Notes: generated by a model not told the origin, from the letters alone. DNA of 64,000 nucleotides from Fictibacillus solisalsi (GCF_900103485.1 NZ_FNHW01000005.1:81025-145024); one strand, 5' to 3'; positions 34,820-43,024 are shown, numbered from the stretch's first letter. Numbers and translations are program-made.

Positions 34820-35795
34820 AATTGTCACCACCTGCCTTTAATTCATGTAAGAAATGATGAATCTCTGATTTTGTCACAGTCGATGTATATTTTTTTGAAA
34901 CGGAGATGGATGCTGCTACATTCGCCATCACGAAGGATTTAAATAAATTAGAACTTTGGATCATTGAAGCGATGAATGCAGCTAAAAAAGAGTCCCCGGC
35001 ACCAATACTACTAACCATTCTTTTTGTTAAGCCAGGAAGATGGTAACTACCATGTTCACTTACAAGAATAGATCCGGATGCATCCCCTTTTAGAAGGAGA
35101 TAAGTAAATTTGTGCGTTTTAAGGGTTTCCTTGGCTTCAAGCAAAGCCTCTTGTAAAGAAGGTGCATTTGTATCCGTCAGGGCATTAAACTCTTCTAAAT
35201 TAGGGCTTATTACAGTTGCGTTGGTGTAGACGCTCAAATTTCTTTTGGCTGATGGATCGATAAAAACCTGGATATTATGATCGATGGCATCTTTAATAAT
35301 GGATTTCAACAGTGCATCACTGTATGTTCCTTTATTTAAGTCTGATATCACAAGATAACCAATTTTACTTCGAAGAGATACAAATAAATTCAGTAAATGT
35401 GCCTCTTCTTCTAACAGGAGTGGAGCATAAACTTCCTCATCGATCCGTATGACCGTCTTCTCTTTAGAAATAAAGCGTGATTTTAGCGGTGTAAGAACGG
35501 AAGGATTTTTAATAATATGCTTATGAATAGCAGGATCTAGCCCTTGCTGAAGTAAGTCCCCATACATATCCTCTCCCGTGACCCCAAAAAGATAAACATC
35601 CACCCCCAAGGCGCTTAGGTTATTAGCTACATTTGCTGCATTCCCTGGTAGATACTTCTTTTTTTGAATAATCAGCTTCTGAATTTCTTCATTGTTTGAG
35701 AATTGGTTATGACACTCTGCATAACAATCTAAGACAATATCCCCCAAAACAAACACACTTTTTTTCCGCTCTGTGTCCAAATGAATCACCTGCAT
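34794..35795 (-). CDS. PfkB-family sugar kinase, heptose 7-phosphate kinase (HldE N-terminal-type)
   Basis: A 333-residue ribokinase-fold kinase. VFVLGDIVLDCYAEC is the usual HldE start, PGNAANVANNLSALG the sugar-binding motif, and SSIGAGDSFLAAFIA the ATP/catalytic-base GAGD motif. It would phosphorylate heptose 7-phosphate at C1. In Gram-negatives it is fused to the nucleotidyltransferase; here the two halves are separate genes with two others between. It is the first gene of a six-gene minus-strand operon divergent from GmhA. Confidence 0.87.
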   Translation of the reverse strand: MQVIHLDTERKKSVFVLGDIVLDCYAECHNQFSNNEEIQKLIIQKKKYLPGNAANVANNLSALGVDVYLFGVTGEDMYGDLLQQGLDPAIHKHIIKNPSVLTPLKSRFISKEKTVIRIDEEVYAPLLLEEEAHLLNLFVSLRSKIGYLVISDLNKGTYSDALLKSIIKDAIDHNIQVFIDPSAKRNLSVYTNATVISPNLEEFNALTDTNAPSLQEALLEAKETLKTHKFTYLLLKGDASGSILVSEHGSYHLPGLTKRMVSSIGAGDSFLAAFIASMIQSSNLFKSFVMANVAASISVSKKYTSTVTKSEIHHFLHELKAGGDNYGSIQRES

Positions 35796-35918
35796 TTTAA
35801 TTTATTGTAATTATAGTATATGGGTAGAAAAAATGGTCTGCATAACTTGTGCAAGCTTCAAATATTAAGCCGAGCCACCTGGCACTATTCCAAGTGAAAC
35901 TATGAAAAAGGAGGCTAT

Positions 35919-36596
35919 ATGACAAAAAAGACCTTTTTAGATGAATTAATGTTCCATTATCCTGAATTGAATGTATGTAGAACCACTATTTTGAGAGCAT
36001 ACGAATTACTAGTGAATGTGAATAAAACGGGCTGTAAAATACTCGTCTGCGGAAATGGTGGAAGTAGCTCAGACGCTGATCATTTTACAGCAGAACTAAT
36101 GAAATCGTTCCGGGCAAAACGTCCGCTTTCAATGTTAGTTAAAGAACGTTTAGCAAAATTAGGTGAGCAAGGCATACATTTATCCAATCACCTTGAACAA
36201 GCGATTCCTGTTATCTCATTATCTGCTCATACCGCAACCATGACGGCTGTTTCTAATGACATAGGGTATGAATTTGCCTTTGCGCAACAAGTAGTCGGAT
36301 ATGGTAATGAGGGGGATGTGTTAATTGCTATCACTACTTCAGGTAAATCCATCAATATTACCAATGCCATATATACGGCAAAAGCTTTAGGAATGAAGGT
36401 AATCTGTTTTACAGGGAACACCGAAGGCTTTAAGGGAGATCATTTTTGTGATGTGATCATCCGAGTTCCTTCTGTAGAAACCTATAGAATCCAGGAGTAT
36501 CATTTGCCTATTTACCATTCACTATGTGCAATGATAGAAGACAAGATTGTAAAAGAAAGTGAAATAGAGAAGCCGAGAAAGAAAACAAGGAATTAG
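35919..36596 (+). CDS. gmhA: Phosphoheptose isomerase (SIS domain)
   Basis: A 225-residue SIS-domain isomerase converting sedoheptulose 7-phosphate to heptose 7-phosphate, the first step of ADP-heptose synthesis. VCGNGGSSSDADHFTAELMK is the GmhA signature including the Asp/His/Glu active-site set; TTSGKSINITNA is the phosphate-binding SIS loop, and PIYHSLCAMIED carries the late His. A charged tail (EKPRKKTRN) extends the C-terminus. AAGGAGG precedes the ATG. It is divergent from the kinase gene 123 bases away, giving the two a shared promoter region. Confidence 0.9.
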   Translation: MTKKTFLDELMFHYPELNVCRTTILRAYELLVNVNKTGCKILVCGNGGSSSDADHFTAELMKSFRAKRPLSMLVKERLAKLGEQGIHLSNHLEQAIPVISLSAHTATMTAVSNDIGYEFAFAQQVVGYGNEGDVLIAITTSGKSINITNAIYTAKALGMKVICFTGNTEGFKGDHFCDVIIRVPSVETYRIQEYHLPIYHSLCAMIEDKIVKESEIEKPRKKTRN

Positions 36597-36767
36597 ATAT
36601 GCTAAATCTAATCATAAACAGACAAGAGTGTAACTGACTCGAAAAAGCATAAACATGAAGGTGCAAAAATGCTACGACAACCAACAACACTTAGATTGAA
36701 TCCCAAGAACCCTAGAAAAGGTGAAAAATGTCCGAGCTTTTCCAGACTGAAAAAATAGGAGAATACT

Positions 36768-37595
36768 ATGACTGAACAGAACCAGCAGTTAAAACAAAGA
36801 TTTGATGAGAAAGGCTATGTCGTTGTAAAAAATGTCTTTGATTTAAATGAGGTCGAAACAATCATACGCGCTTTTGAAGGGGAATGGCTCAAACTGGTGC
36901 AACAAGGTGAGATTTCAGTACGATCTACTCGCCCGTTAGAAAGTTTATACCCACGTTTGAGGGATTATCACCGTAAAAACCCTGTCATAATGGAGCAAAC
37001 CCTTAAAGCTGAACTATTTGATCTAATGAAAACCATTATAGGAGAAGAAGCACTGGTGATTTCGACAAGTTATTATTTTAAGAGCCCTACCACTCGTTCA
37101 CTTCCTCTTCATCAGGATAATTACGCATTTGGGGTATCACCAGGAACTACCTATGCTGCTTGGATTTCGTTAGATTATACGAATAAGGAGAATGGAGGAC
37201 TACAGTTTGTCCCAGGCACACAAACCACGGATCTAAGCTTTCCCGATGCAGATCCTACTAATGTAAAGAAATACTTTTCGGATACTGGACAAGGATTGTC
37301 TGTTGAAGAGGATCAAATTGAATATGTAGAGACTGAACCAGGGGATGTTGTAATATTTAATGGGAATATTATTCATGGTTCGACCGAAAATACCACAGAT
37401 TATCAATTTAGGCGTTGCTTGCTTACACATTACACAGGAGAGAGTGTAGAGCGACTTGCGTTAAATTTTAATAAACTAATCAACCGAGAAGGGGAAAAAA
37501 TTCGACGTCGACTAAATAAAGATACGAAAATTACTCAGAAGCAAAAATCTGTTTTCTCTATTAAAGAGGCAGGATACTTTGATTCCTGGAAATAA
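36768..37595 (+). CDS. Phytanoyl-CoA dioxygenase-family oxygenase (PhyH-3)
   Basis: A 275-residue Fe(II)/2-oxoglutarate oxygenase of a second subgroup. Ligands are HQD in SLPLHQDNYAFGV and His in NGNIIHGSTEN; Arg in QFRRCLLTHYTG. AAWISLDYTNKENGGLQFVP is the core motif. It is much closer to PhyH-5 (49488) than to PhyH-1, -2 and -4. A basic C-terminal tail of about 40 residues follows the fold. ATG behind AGGAGAATACT. The following PhyH-4 begins nine bases later. Confidence 0.9.
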   Translation: MTEQNQQLKQRFDEKGYVVVKNVFDLNEVETIIRAFEGEWLKLVQQGEISVRSTRPLESLYPRLRDYHRKNPVIMEQTLKAELFDLMKTIIGEEALVISTSYYFKSPTTRSLPLHQDNYAFGVSPGTTYAAWISLDYTNKENGGLQFVPGTQTTDLSFPDADPTNVKKYFSDTGQGLSVEEDQIEYVETEPGDVVIFNGNIIHGSTENTTDYQFRRCLLTHYTGESVERLALNFNKLINREGEKIRRRLNKDTKITQKQKSVFSIKEAGYFDSWK

Positions 37596-37604
37596 AATCC
37601 TCCT

Positions 37605-38357
37605 ATGATAAAAGATCATAATTTTAAAGAACGTGATGTTGAACTTTTCCAACTGAATGGACACCGGCTGATTAGAATGTTAGTTGAACAGGAAGCGATA
37701 CAACAATTGAGGTTTGAGATTCATGACGTAATCAATGCTTTAGAAGAGGATTATTTATCCCAATATGAACGGGATGATTTTGGGAAGAATTTTTTGGAAG
37801 TAACAAACCTTTGGACCTACTCTTCGTATATCAGGAAGTTTGTTACATCTAAACCATTGGCCAATATTGCAGCACGGTTACTAGGTGTTCCCGCTGTAAG
37901 ACTTCATTATGATTGTATTTTTTTTAAAGAGGCTAACGGAAATGCAACCCCATGGCATCAGGATCAAATAAGTTGGCCACTTGATACCAATAAAACGATA
38001 ACCGCATGGATTCCTTTGCACGACATGCCATCGAGTGTAGGATCTTTAAACTTTATGAGCGGGTCCCACGTTAATCAGGAAACTAAAATAAGAAAAGCAA
38101 TACGCCAGGGCTTCAAGGAGATTAATTATGGGGCTCTCCAGGTGGGGGACGTCACTTTTCATAATGGATGGACCTTCCATAGTGCTAATGCCAACGTGCT
38201 TTCACATCGAAGAGAAGCCTTTGCCATAACTTATTATGAGGATGGTGCAAAAATCATTCAATTACCTCCTGATAGGTACCACCCCTCTTTTTATAAGTTT
38301 TTTCCTGAAGTAGAGGTGGGTTCGCGAGCCATTAGTAAATTAAATCCCTTGTTATAA
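37605..38357 (+). CDS. Phytanoyl-CoA dioxygenase-family oxygenase (PhyH-4)
   Basis: A 250-residue oxygenase of the PhyH-1/2 subgroup. Ligands are HQD in NATPWHQDQISWPL and His in GWTFHSANANVL; Arg in HRREAFAITYY. Core motif AWIPLHDMPSSVGSLNFM. Its Shine-Dalgarno sequence is weak, so translation may be coupled to PhyH-3. It is on the opposite strand from its closest relatives and lies next to a member of the other subgroup. It is the last biosynthetic gene before the repeat-bounded cassette block. Confidence 0.9.
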   Translation: MIKDHNFKERDVELFQLNGHRLIRMLVEQEAIQQLRFEIHDVINALEEDYLSQYERDDFGKNFLEVTNLWTYSSYIRKFVTSKPLANIAARLLGVPAVRLHYDCIFFKEANGNATPWHQDQISWPLDTNKTITAWIPLHDMPSSVGSLNFMSGSHVNQETKIRKAIRQGFKEINYGALQVGDVTFHNGWTFHSANANVLSHRREAFAITYYEDGAKIIQLPPDRYHPSFYKFFPEVEVGSRAISKLNPLL

Positions 38358-38434
38358 ATTTTGGCATCATTTCCCTACTTATCAATTAAGAGGGAATTTT
38401 TTTGCCTAAAAAGATTTGTGCTATAAAACTAAAC

Positions 38435-38493
38435 CATTTTCAGGTGCTTTCCTGAAAAACTGGAATAAGAAGAAATGAGCATGTGAATTGGCA
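38435..38493. repeat. Dispersed repeat, type A-prime, copy 2
   Basis: It shares CAGGTGCTTT, AACTGGAATAAGAAG and TGTGAATTGGCA with the copy at 3815-3880. It marks the left end of the repeat-bounded block of accessory genes. Confidence 0.5.
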
Positions 38494-38636
38494 CACGTCA
38501 TTTCCTTATTAATTAGGGTTTTAAGTCAACATAGAAATTGACAATAACTAATGCTGAACATTAAGTATCGTACAATCGTACAATTAAGAGAAACTGCCAA
38601 TTTACTGTCAATATGAATGTCATATGGTTACAGGTC

Positions 38637-38735
38637 TTCTTCAACTAACGGGGACTTATGTTCAAGATAGAGGGATGCTGCGGCATCCCCTTTTCTTTTT
38701 CAACTAAGAGGCAGGTTACTCCAATAAGGAGTGAC
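38637..38735. repeat. Composite dispersed repeat A-hairpin-B, site 1
   Basis: Type A element TTCAACTAACGGGGACTTAT (from 38639), then a terminator-like stem GGGATGC/GCATCCC (38672-38689) with a T-rich tail, then type B element TTCAACTAAGAGGCAGGTTA. It stands upstream of fabH. The same order recurs at 39878, 40493 and 41379. Confidence 0.7.
38672..38700 (+). terminator. Terminator hairpin inside composite repeat site 1
   Basis: GGGATGC at 38672-38678 pairs with GCATCCC at 38683-38689 across a TGCG loop, followed by CTTTTCTTTTT. Confidence 0.75.
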
Positions 38736-38763
38736 CTTTTTTATTATAAAAAAGGAATTTAAA

Positions 38764-38793
38764 TTGATTTTTAATAATATAAATCGCTATAAT
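38764..38793 (+). promoter_or_regulatory. Candidate sigma-A promoter for fabH
   Basis: TTGATT at 38764-38769, an 18-base spacer and a perfect TATAAT at 38788-38793, about 52 bases before the fabH ATG. Confidence 0.55.
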
Positions 38794-38844
38794 TAGCACC
38801 AGGTACTAATACTAACTAATAATAAAAAATATGGGGTGGGTTCT

Positions 38845-39852
38845 ATGATAGGTGCGAGAATTACTGCTATTGGTACATATGTGCCCGAAAAAAGGCTAAC
38901 AAATTTCGATCTTGAACAGATGGTTGAAACAACTAATGATTGGATTATCCAAAGAACGGGAATTCGTGAACGCAGAATTAGTCGTCCTGATGAATTTACC
39001 AGTGATTTATGTGTAGCTGCCGTAAAGGATTTAATGCACAGATATAATAAAAAAGTCGAAGATGTAGATATGATTATCGTGGCAACAAGCACTCCAGATT
39101 TCCCATTTCCATCTGTCGCAAGTATCATACAAGAACGATTAAATATCGAACAAACAGGCGCCATTGATTTAAGTGCGGCGTGTGCTGGATTTGTATATGC
39201 TCTTCATACAGCAAACGCTTATATTACCTCCCGACTTCACAAAAAGATTCTGGTAATCGGTGCCGATACGATCTCAAAGATAACGGATTATACCGATCGA
39301 AGCACATGTGTTTTATTTGGTGATGGAGCTGGGGCTGTAATGGTTGAAAGGGATGAACAATCAAAAGGTTTCATTGGATTCCATTTAGGAAGTGAAGGAA
39401 GTGGTGCACAGTATGTATATCAAACCGGACTTTCAAACAGGGTTAATGAGATTGAGTTAATCGATACAAATTGCCTTGTACAAAATGGCAGGGAAGTTTT
39501 TCGGTGGGCTGTAAGGAATGTTCCTACTAGTGTTCGACAAATTTTGAATAAAACGCAATTGAGTTTAGACAAGGTCGATTGGTTTGTACCTCATAGTGCC
39601 AATTTACGGATCATAGAGCCAATCTGTGAAAAATTAGAATACCCAATGGAAAAAACCCTTTTCAGTTTGGTCGACTTTGGTAATACATCTGCTGCTACAA
39701 TTCCTTTAGCGCTTGACCTTGGAATCCGAGAGGGTAAAGTGAAAAATGGAGACAAAGTTCTTATGTACGGTTTTGGAGCAGGCTTGGTTCAAGCTGGACA
39801 ACTTTTAGAAATAAATTTTGATGATCAAATTAATGCTCCTACAGCGTTGTAG
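38845..39852 (+). CDS. fabH: 3-oxoacyl-ACP synthase III (KAS III)
   Basis: A 335-residue beta-ketoacyl-ACP synthase III that condenses acyl-CoA with malonyl-ACP. Catalytic Cys is in DLSAACAGFVYAL, His in VPHSANLRI and Asn in FGNTSAATIPLAL; QRTGIRERRI and the C-terminal LMYGFGAGLVQAG complete the family pattern. ATG 38845 has GGGGTGGG upstream. It has its own promoter and is bounded by dispersed repeats on both sides, so it may be a second chromosomal-type FabH carried as a cassette rather than a pathway enzyme. As the only ketosynthase in the window, a biosynthetic role remains possible. Confidence 0.92.
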   Translation: MIGARITAIGTYVPEKRLTNFDLEQMVETTNDWIIQRTGIRERRISRPDEFTSDLCVAAVKDLMHRYNKKVEDVDMIIVATSTPDFPFPSVASIIQERLNIEQTGAIDLSAACAGFVYALHTANAYITSRLHKKILVIGADTISKITDYTDRSTCVLFGDGAGAVMVERDEQSKGFIGFHLGSEGSGAQYVYQTGLSNRVNEIELIDTNCLVQNGREVFRWAVRNVPTSVRQILNKTQLSLDKVDWFVPHSANLRIIEPICEKLEYPMEKTLFSLVDFGNTSAATIPLALDLGIREGKVKNGDKVLMYGFGAGLVQAGQLLEINFDDQINAPTAL

Positions 39853-39877
39853 CGTAAAAGGATTGTGAAGGATTTTA

Positions 39878-39967
39878 CTTAAACTATAGGGTGCAATAGT
39901 TGAGGATTAGGGCTGTCGTTGAGACAGCTTTTTCTTATTGGGTTAACGTAGCAGGTAGTTGAAAATA
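39878..39967. repeat. Composite dispersed repeat A-hairpin-B, site 2
   Basis: Type A TTAAACTATAGGGTGCAATA, hairpin GCTGTC/GACAGC (39912-39928) with TTTTTCTT tail, then type B TTAACGTAGCAGGTAGTTGA. It lies between fabH and the GNAT gene. Confidence 0.7.
39912..39935 (+). terminator. Terminator hairpin inside composite repeat site 2
   Basis: GCTGTC at 39912-39917 pairs with GACAGC at 39923-39928 around a five-base loop, followed by TTTTTCTT. It should end the fabH transcript. Confidence 0.7.
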
Positions 39968-39987
39968 ATTTTGAACAGTAGTTTAAT
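39959..39987 (+). promoter_or_regulatory. Candidate promoter for GNAT gene, -35 within type B repeat
   Basis: TTGAAA at 39959-39964 lies at the right end of the type B repeat; after 17 bases comes TTTAAT at 39982-39987. The repeat may thus supply a -35 element. Confidence 0.35.
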
Positions 39988-40030
39988 TTTATTACAGATT
40001 ATTTTGAAAGTTGGAGGGATTAAATTAAAT

Positions 40031-40486
40031 ATGTGGATTAATAACGGATTTTCAATTTCTACGAATAAAGACTATTTAGATTTATCATTAATACACAACT
40101 TCTTGAGTAAAGAAGCATACTGGTCAAAGGGGATACCCAAACAAACAGTAAAAAAGGCAATTGAAAATTCTCTGCTATGTTTTGGAGTTTATAAAGGTGA
40201 AGTAGGTAAAGATGTTTTTGAACAAGTTGGTTTTGCAAGGATAATTACCGATTCAGCGACGTTCGCTTATCTTTGTGATGTGTTTATATTACCAGAATAC
40301 AGGAAATTAGGGCTATCCAAATGGTTAATGAATACTATTATTAGCCATTCCGACCTAAAGGGAATTCGTAGATTTATGTTAGCTACTAATGATGCACATT
40401 CATTATATAATCAATATGGTTTTGAACAGAATGTTAATCCCGAACTATTTATGCAAAAGGTACTTAAAAACCCATATAAAGAGTAA
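40031..40486 (+). CDS. GNAT-family N-acetyltransferase
   Basis: A 151-residue acetyltransferase. The N-terminus FSISTNKDYLDLSLIHNFLS and ATFAYLCDVFILPEYRKLGL followed by SKWLMNTII form the acetyl-CoA-binding beta4-alpha3 region (variant of Q/RxxGxG/A), and LATNDAHSLYNQYGF is the typical C-terminal motif. It resembles small Bacillus GNATs of unknown substrate. The ATG at 40031 is 12 bases from GGAGGG. It is bounded by type B and type A repeats, like the broken GNAT at 4060, and so probably belongs to the cassette block, not the pathway. Confidence 0.85.
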   Translation: MWINNGFSISTNKDYLDLSLIHNFLSKEAYWSKGIPKQTVKKAIENSLLCFGVYKGEVGKDVFEQVGFARIITDSATFAYLCDVFILPEYRKLGLSKWLMNTIISHSDLKGIRRFMLATNDAHSLYNQYGFEQNVNPELFMQKVLKNPYKE

Positions 40487-40492
40487 AATTTA

Positions 40493-40570
40493 TTCAACTA
40501 AAGGGGGCTTATGTTGAAGGGGGGATCCCTTTTTCTTTTCAATTATAGGGCAGATTAGTTCAACAAGATT
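40493..40570. repeat. Composite dispersed repeat A-hairpin-B, site 3
   Basis: Type A TTCAACTAAAGGGGGCTTAT, a short GC hairpin around GGGGATCCCT with CTTTTTCTTTT tail, then type B TTCAATTATAGGGCAGATTA. It begins only seven bases after the GNAT stop and precedes the SDR gene. Confidence 0.7.
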
Positions 40571-40633
40571 ATTGGATAATCATGATACTATTTAGTTGAT
40601 TAGAGTAATACTAGATAGAGAGGAACTATATAA

Positions 40634-41368
40634 GTGCTCAAACATAGAAAATTAATTGTAACAGGTGCGGCTTCTGGAATAGGAAAAGAAATTGTCAAAC
40701 AATGCTTACATGAGGGAGCTTCAGTAATTGCATGCGATATTAATGATCATTCCTTATATGATTTAAAACAGTCAACTGATGATTGCTATGATCTACATAC
40801 ATATCAGTTAGATGTCAGTAACTATGAAGAGGTCGTTAAATTTTTTGTATATGTTGAAGCAGAACATGCTGATATAGATGGTTTAGTGAATAATGCAGGG
40901 ATTTATTTGGCAAAAAATATACTGGATTATAAAGTAGACGAAATTGATAAAGTCCTAGATATAAACGTTAAAGGGTTTATTTACCTCTCACAAATGTTCG
41001 GTAAAAAATTGTGCGAAAGCCAACGTAAGGGAGTTATCGTTAATATGTCTTCAGTTTCTGGAATGGAGGGCAGTTCAGATGCAATTTATGGGTTATCAAA
41101 AGCTGCCATATTAGGATTAACTAAAAGCTGTGCAATGAATTTCTCACCATACATCAGAGTTAATGCTGTTGCTCCTACGATGGTTAATACTCCCATGATG
41201 GGTACGATACCTGATTGGAGAAAAGAGGAGTATGTAAGTCACCAACTCATCAATACGCCTGTCCTACCTGAAGATGTGGCTGATACTGTCGTCTTTTTAT
41301 TATCAGATAAAGCCAAGCATTATACAGGTGCAACATTCGATATTAATAATGGAGGATATCTAAGATAG
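40634..41368 (+). CDS. Short-chain dehydrogenase/reductase (SDR)
   Basis: A 244-residue classical SDR. Cofactor motif TGAASGIGKEIV, NNAGIY, catalytic Ser in VNMSSVSGMEG and YxxxK in IYGLSKAAILGL; Asp after strand 2 (ACDIND) favours NAD(H). C-terminal FDINNGGYLR is typical. GTG start with GAGAGGAAC upstream. It probably acts on a small alcohol or ketone; nothing ties it to the pathway, and repeats flank it as a separate cassette. Confidence 0.88.
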   Translation: MLKHRKLIVTGAASGIGKEIVKQCLHEGASVIACDINDHSLYDLKQSTDDCYDLHTYQLDVSNYEEVVKFFVYVEAEHADIDGLVNNAGIYLAKNILDYKVDEIDKVLDINVKGFIYLSQMFGKKLCESQRKGVIVNMSSVSGMEGSSDAIYGLSKAAILGLTKSCAMNFSPYIRVNAVAPTMVNTPMMGTIPDWRKEEYVSHQLINTPVLPEDVADTVVFLLSDKAKHYTGATFDINNGGYLR

Positions 41369-41378
41369 TTCTGCTTCT

Positions 41379-41475
41379 TGTTAAACTTAAGGGTGCGTTC
41401 GCTGAAAATCTGAGCGGTCTATAAGGCAGCTTTTTCTTATGGAACTAAAGGGGCAGATTAGTTAAAGAAGGAAAA
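41379..41475. repeat. Composite dispersed repeat A-hairpin-B, site 4
   Basis: Type A TTAAACTTAAGGGTGCGTTC, a degenerate hairpin with TTTTTCTT tail, and type B GGAACTAAAGGGGCAGATTA followed by GTTAAAGAAGGA. It lies between the SDR and the YunG-like gene. Confidence 0.65.
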
Positions 41476-41507
41476 AAGTTCGTAACTCTATAAAGGAGAA
41501 TCTTTGA

Positions 41508-41852
41508 ATGAGTAAATCAACATTAATAGAAGACATGGAAAAGGTATTATTAAATTCTTGGTCAATTAACTCAAGTTCAAAATGGACTAAAGTTAATCCA
41601 GTAAGAGGACAGTGTGGTGTGACCGCATTGGTAGTTAACGACGTATTGGGTGGCGAGATAAAAAAGACAATGTTATCTGAAGGATGGCATTTTTATAATG
41701 AAATCAGCGGTAAGCGTTATGATTTTACGGCTTCCCAGTTCAACGAAGATATTGAGTATATGGATATTCCGTCAAATAGAGAGGAAGCATTCTTAGATAC
41801 AAATCAGAAACAGTATGATTACTTAAAACAAAGTGTAAAAAACCATTTATAG
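41508..41852 (+). CDS. YunG-like hypothetical protein
   Basis: A 114-residue protein with one prominent motif, VRGQCGVTALVVNDVLGGEI, and later EGWHFYNEISGKRYDFTASQ, which I associate with the uncharacterised YunG family of Bacillus; a Cys-His pair in a papain-like layout is conceivable. AAAGGAG precedes the ATG. No membrane segment. It is the last gene of the repeat-bounded block and is followed by a type A repeat and a strong terminator. Not evidently linked to the biosynthetic pathway. Confidence 0.75.
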   Translation: MSKSTLIEDMEKVLLNSWSINSSSKWTKVNPVRGQCGVTALVVNDVLGGEIKKTMLSEGWHFYNEISGKRYDFTASQFNEDIEYMDIPSNREEAFLDTNQKQYDYLKQSVKNHL

Positions 41853-41872
41853 AAACGTAAAGTGAACAGTAA

Positions 41873-41906
41873 ATTGAACTAAAGGGTGCCTTTAGTTAAA
41901 GAAGGG
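41873..41906. repeat. Dispersed repeat, type A, right end of cassette block
   Basis: TTGAACTAAAGGGTGCCTTT followed by AGTTAAAGAAGGG, 21 bases after the YunG-like gene. No type B copy follows; the next gene is a biosynthetic gene on the minus strand. Confidence 0.65.
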
Positions 41907-41925
41907 ATAAAAATTCAGCATAAAG

Positions 41926-41957
41926 AAAACTCGCCAAAGGGCGAGTTTTGCTTTTTT
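41926..41957. terminator. Terminator between convergent genes
   Basis: AAAACTCGCC at 41926-41935 pairs perfectly with GGCGAGTTTT at 41940-41949 around an AAAG loop, followed by GCTTTTTT. It ends the YunG-like transcript and may serve the minus-strand BtrH-like gene as well. Confidence 0.85.
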
Positions 41958-43020
41958 ATAAGGTGTTTTCTTTGTCGAAATGACTATCTTTTTCGAGTAA
42001 CTGGTAGGAACTATGTCTGTCATACAATTCTTCGTGGAATCGCTGTTCCAAATGATAAGTATTTTGAATCAACTTTATGATGGGAAGTACTTTATTAAGG
42101 GATACCTGATTTCGTAAGACAAGGTGGTTGTACCGAATATACGCCAACTCCCATTGATGGATGATTTTAAGTAAGGTTTCAACCAGTATCTCATATGTAT
42201 CCCCGTAAATGTAATCAACTTCTTGCAATAAATCCCTTAAAAAGTAACGGCTCCACCTCATATCAAAAAGACATTTTGAAACCACCTCTAATGTTGCAGG
42301 GGGCATACCCACCGATTGTTTCAAATCATTTATTAATTGTTGTGAGCAACTTTTTCCATAATAATAGGAACCTTCCTTTTTTTTAAGGATTTGTCCTTTT
42401 AAGAATTCATAGGAAACTGTTTTTAACGTATCAAAGTACAAGTTGGTTACTACAGTGGGGACCTGTTTAATGTTTACGTCAATTGTACCAAATGTTCCTT
42501 TGAAAAAGTCTTTGTTTTCCTTTATGGCGCCTTTCCAAAACTTTTCGAAATCTTGAATAGGAACTTTACCTTTGTATTTATGGGGTACAGGATCATAAAC
42601 ATATGCCTGAGAAGAGTCCATTTCGTAAACAGAGAGAAAATGACCACCGAATTTCTTTATGTAATCTTTTGAATGAGGCAAATAGTAGGTAGTTCCTATG
42701 CAAATAACAGGTTCCTTTCTCTCCTTGAGTTGATGCTGGAGATAATCGTTTGCGCTGGAATAGTCATCAAAGTATTGGCTAGACAAAGAGAAGAATTTCC
42801 CTTTGTATTTTAGTTGATTAACGTACCATATTTCCATATCCATTGTTTCTAATTCCTGATCTTTAAAATATACAGGTAATCCCACTAAATCTAAATTTAA
42901 TAGGAGAGTATACGAGACGTATAAACCTCTCGACTTTAATGTCTCACTGATTAATGGAAAATCACAAGGGATGTAGTAAGGGACATTGATAGGAAACGAA
43001 CGATCCTTTAATGCAGACAT
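41956..43020 (-). CDS. BtrH-like (papain-type) acyltransferase, copy 3
   Basis: A 354-residue protein. Candidate catalytic Cys19 is in YYIPCDFPLISETLKSRG and His127 in KFGGHFLSVYEMD, followed by AYVYDPVPHKYKG with the Asp, the clearest match in this window to the BtrH N-terminal domain layout (strand-loop YYLPHSKDY precedes the His). The C-terminal ~150 residues are helical. ATG 43020 has AAAGGTG six bases upstream and follows the VOC gene stop closely, so the two form a minus-strand pair divergent from the aminoacyl-ACP ligase. It likely transfers an ACP-bound aminoacyl or acyl group to the metabolite (inference). Confidence 0.65.
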   Translation of the reverse strand: MSALKDRSFPINVPYYIPCDFPLISETLKSRGLYVSYTLLLNLDLVGLPVYFKDQELETMDMEIWYVNQLKYKGKFFSLSSQYFDDYSSANDYLQHQLKERKEPVICIGTTYYLPHSKDYIKKFGGHFLSVYEMDSSQAYVYDPVPHKYKGKVPIQDFEKFWKGAIKENKDFFKGTFGTIDVNIKQVPTVVTNLYFDTLKTVSYEFLKGQILKKKEGSYYYGKSCSQQLINDLKQSVGMPPATLEVVSKCLFDMRWSRYFLRDLLQEVDYIYGDTYEILVETLLKIIHQWELAYIRYNHLVLRNQVSLNKVLPIIKLIQNTYHLEQRFHEELYDRHSSYQLLEKDSHFDKENTL

Positions 43021-43024
43021 ATAA

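Larger units (their letters stand above)
38358..38844. other. 487-base intergenic region with repeats, hairpins and a promoter
   Basis: No gene is seen. A weak hairpin (TTCCCT 38371-38376 with AGGGAA 38391-38396, then a T-run) may end the PhyH transcript. It is followed by a type A-prime repeat, an A-hairpin-B composite repeat and a promoter-like sequence for fabH; these are listed separately. Confidence 0.5.

Noticed and set aside
3815..41906. The dispersed repeats as a CRISPR array
   Set aside because: Repeats are degenerate, far apart, separated by genes and hairpins, and no cas gene is present.
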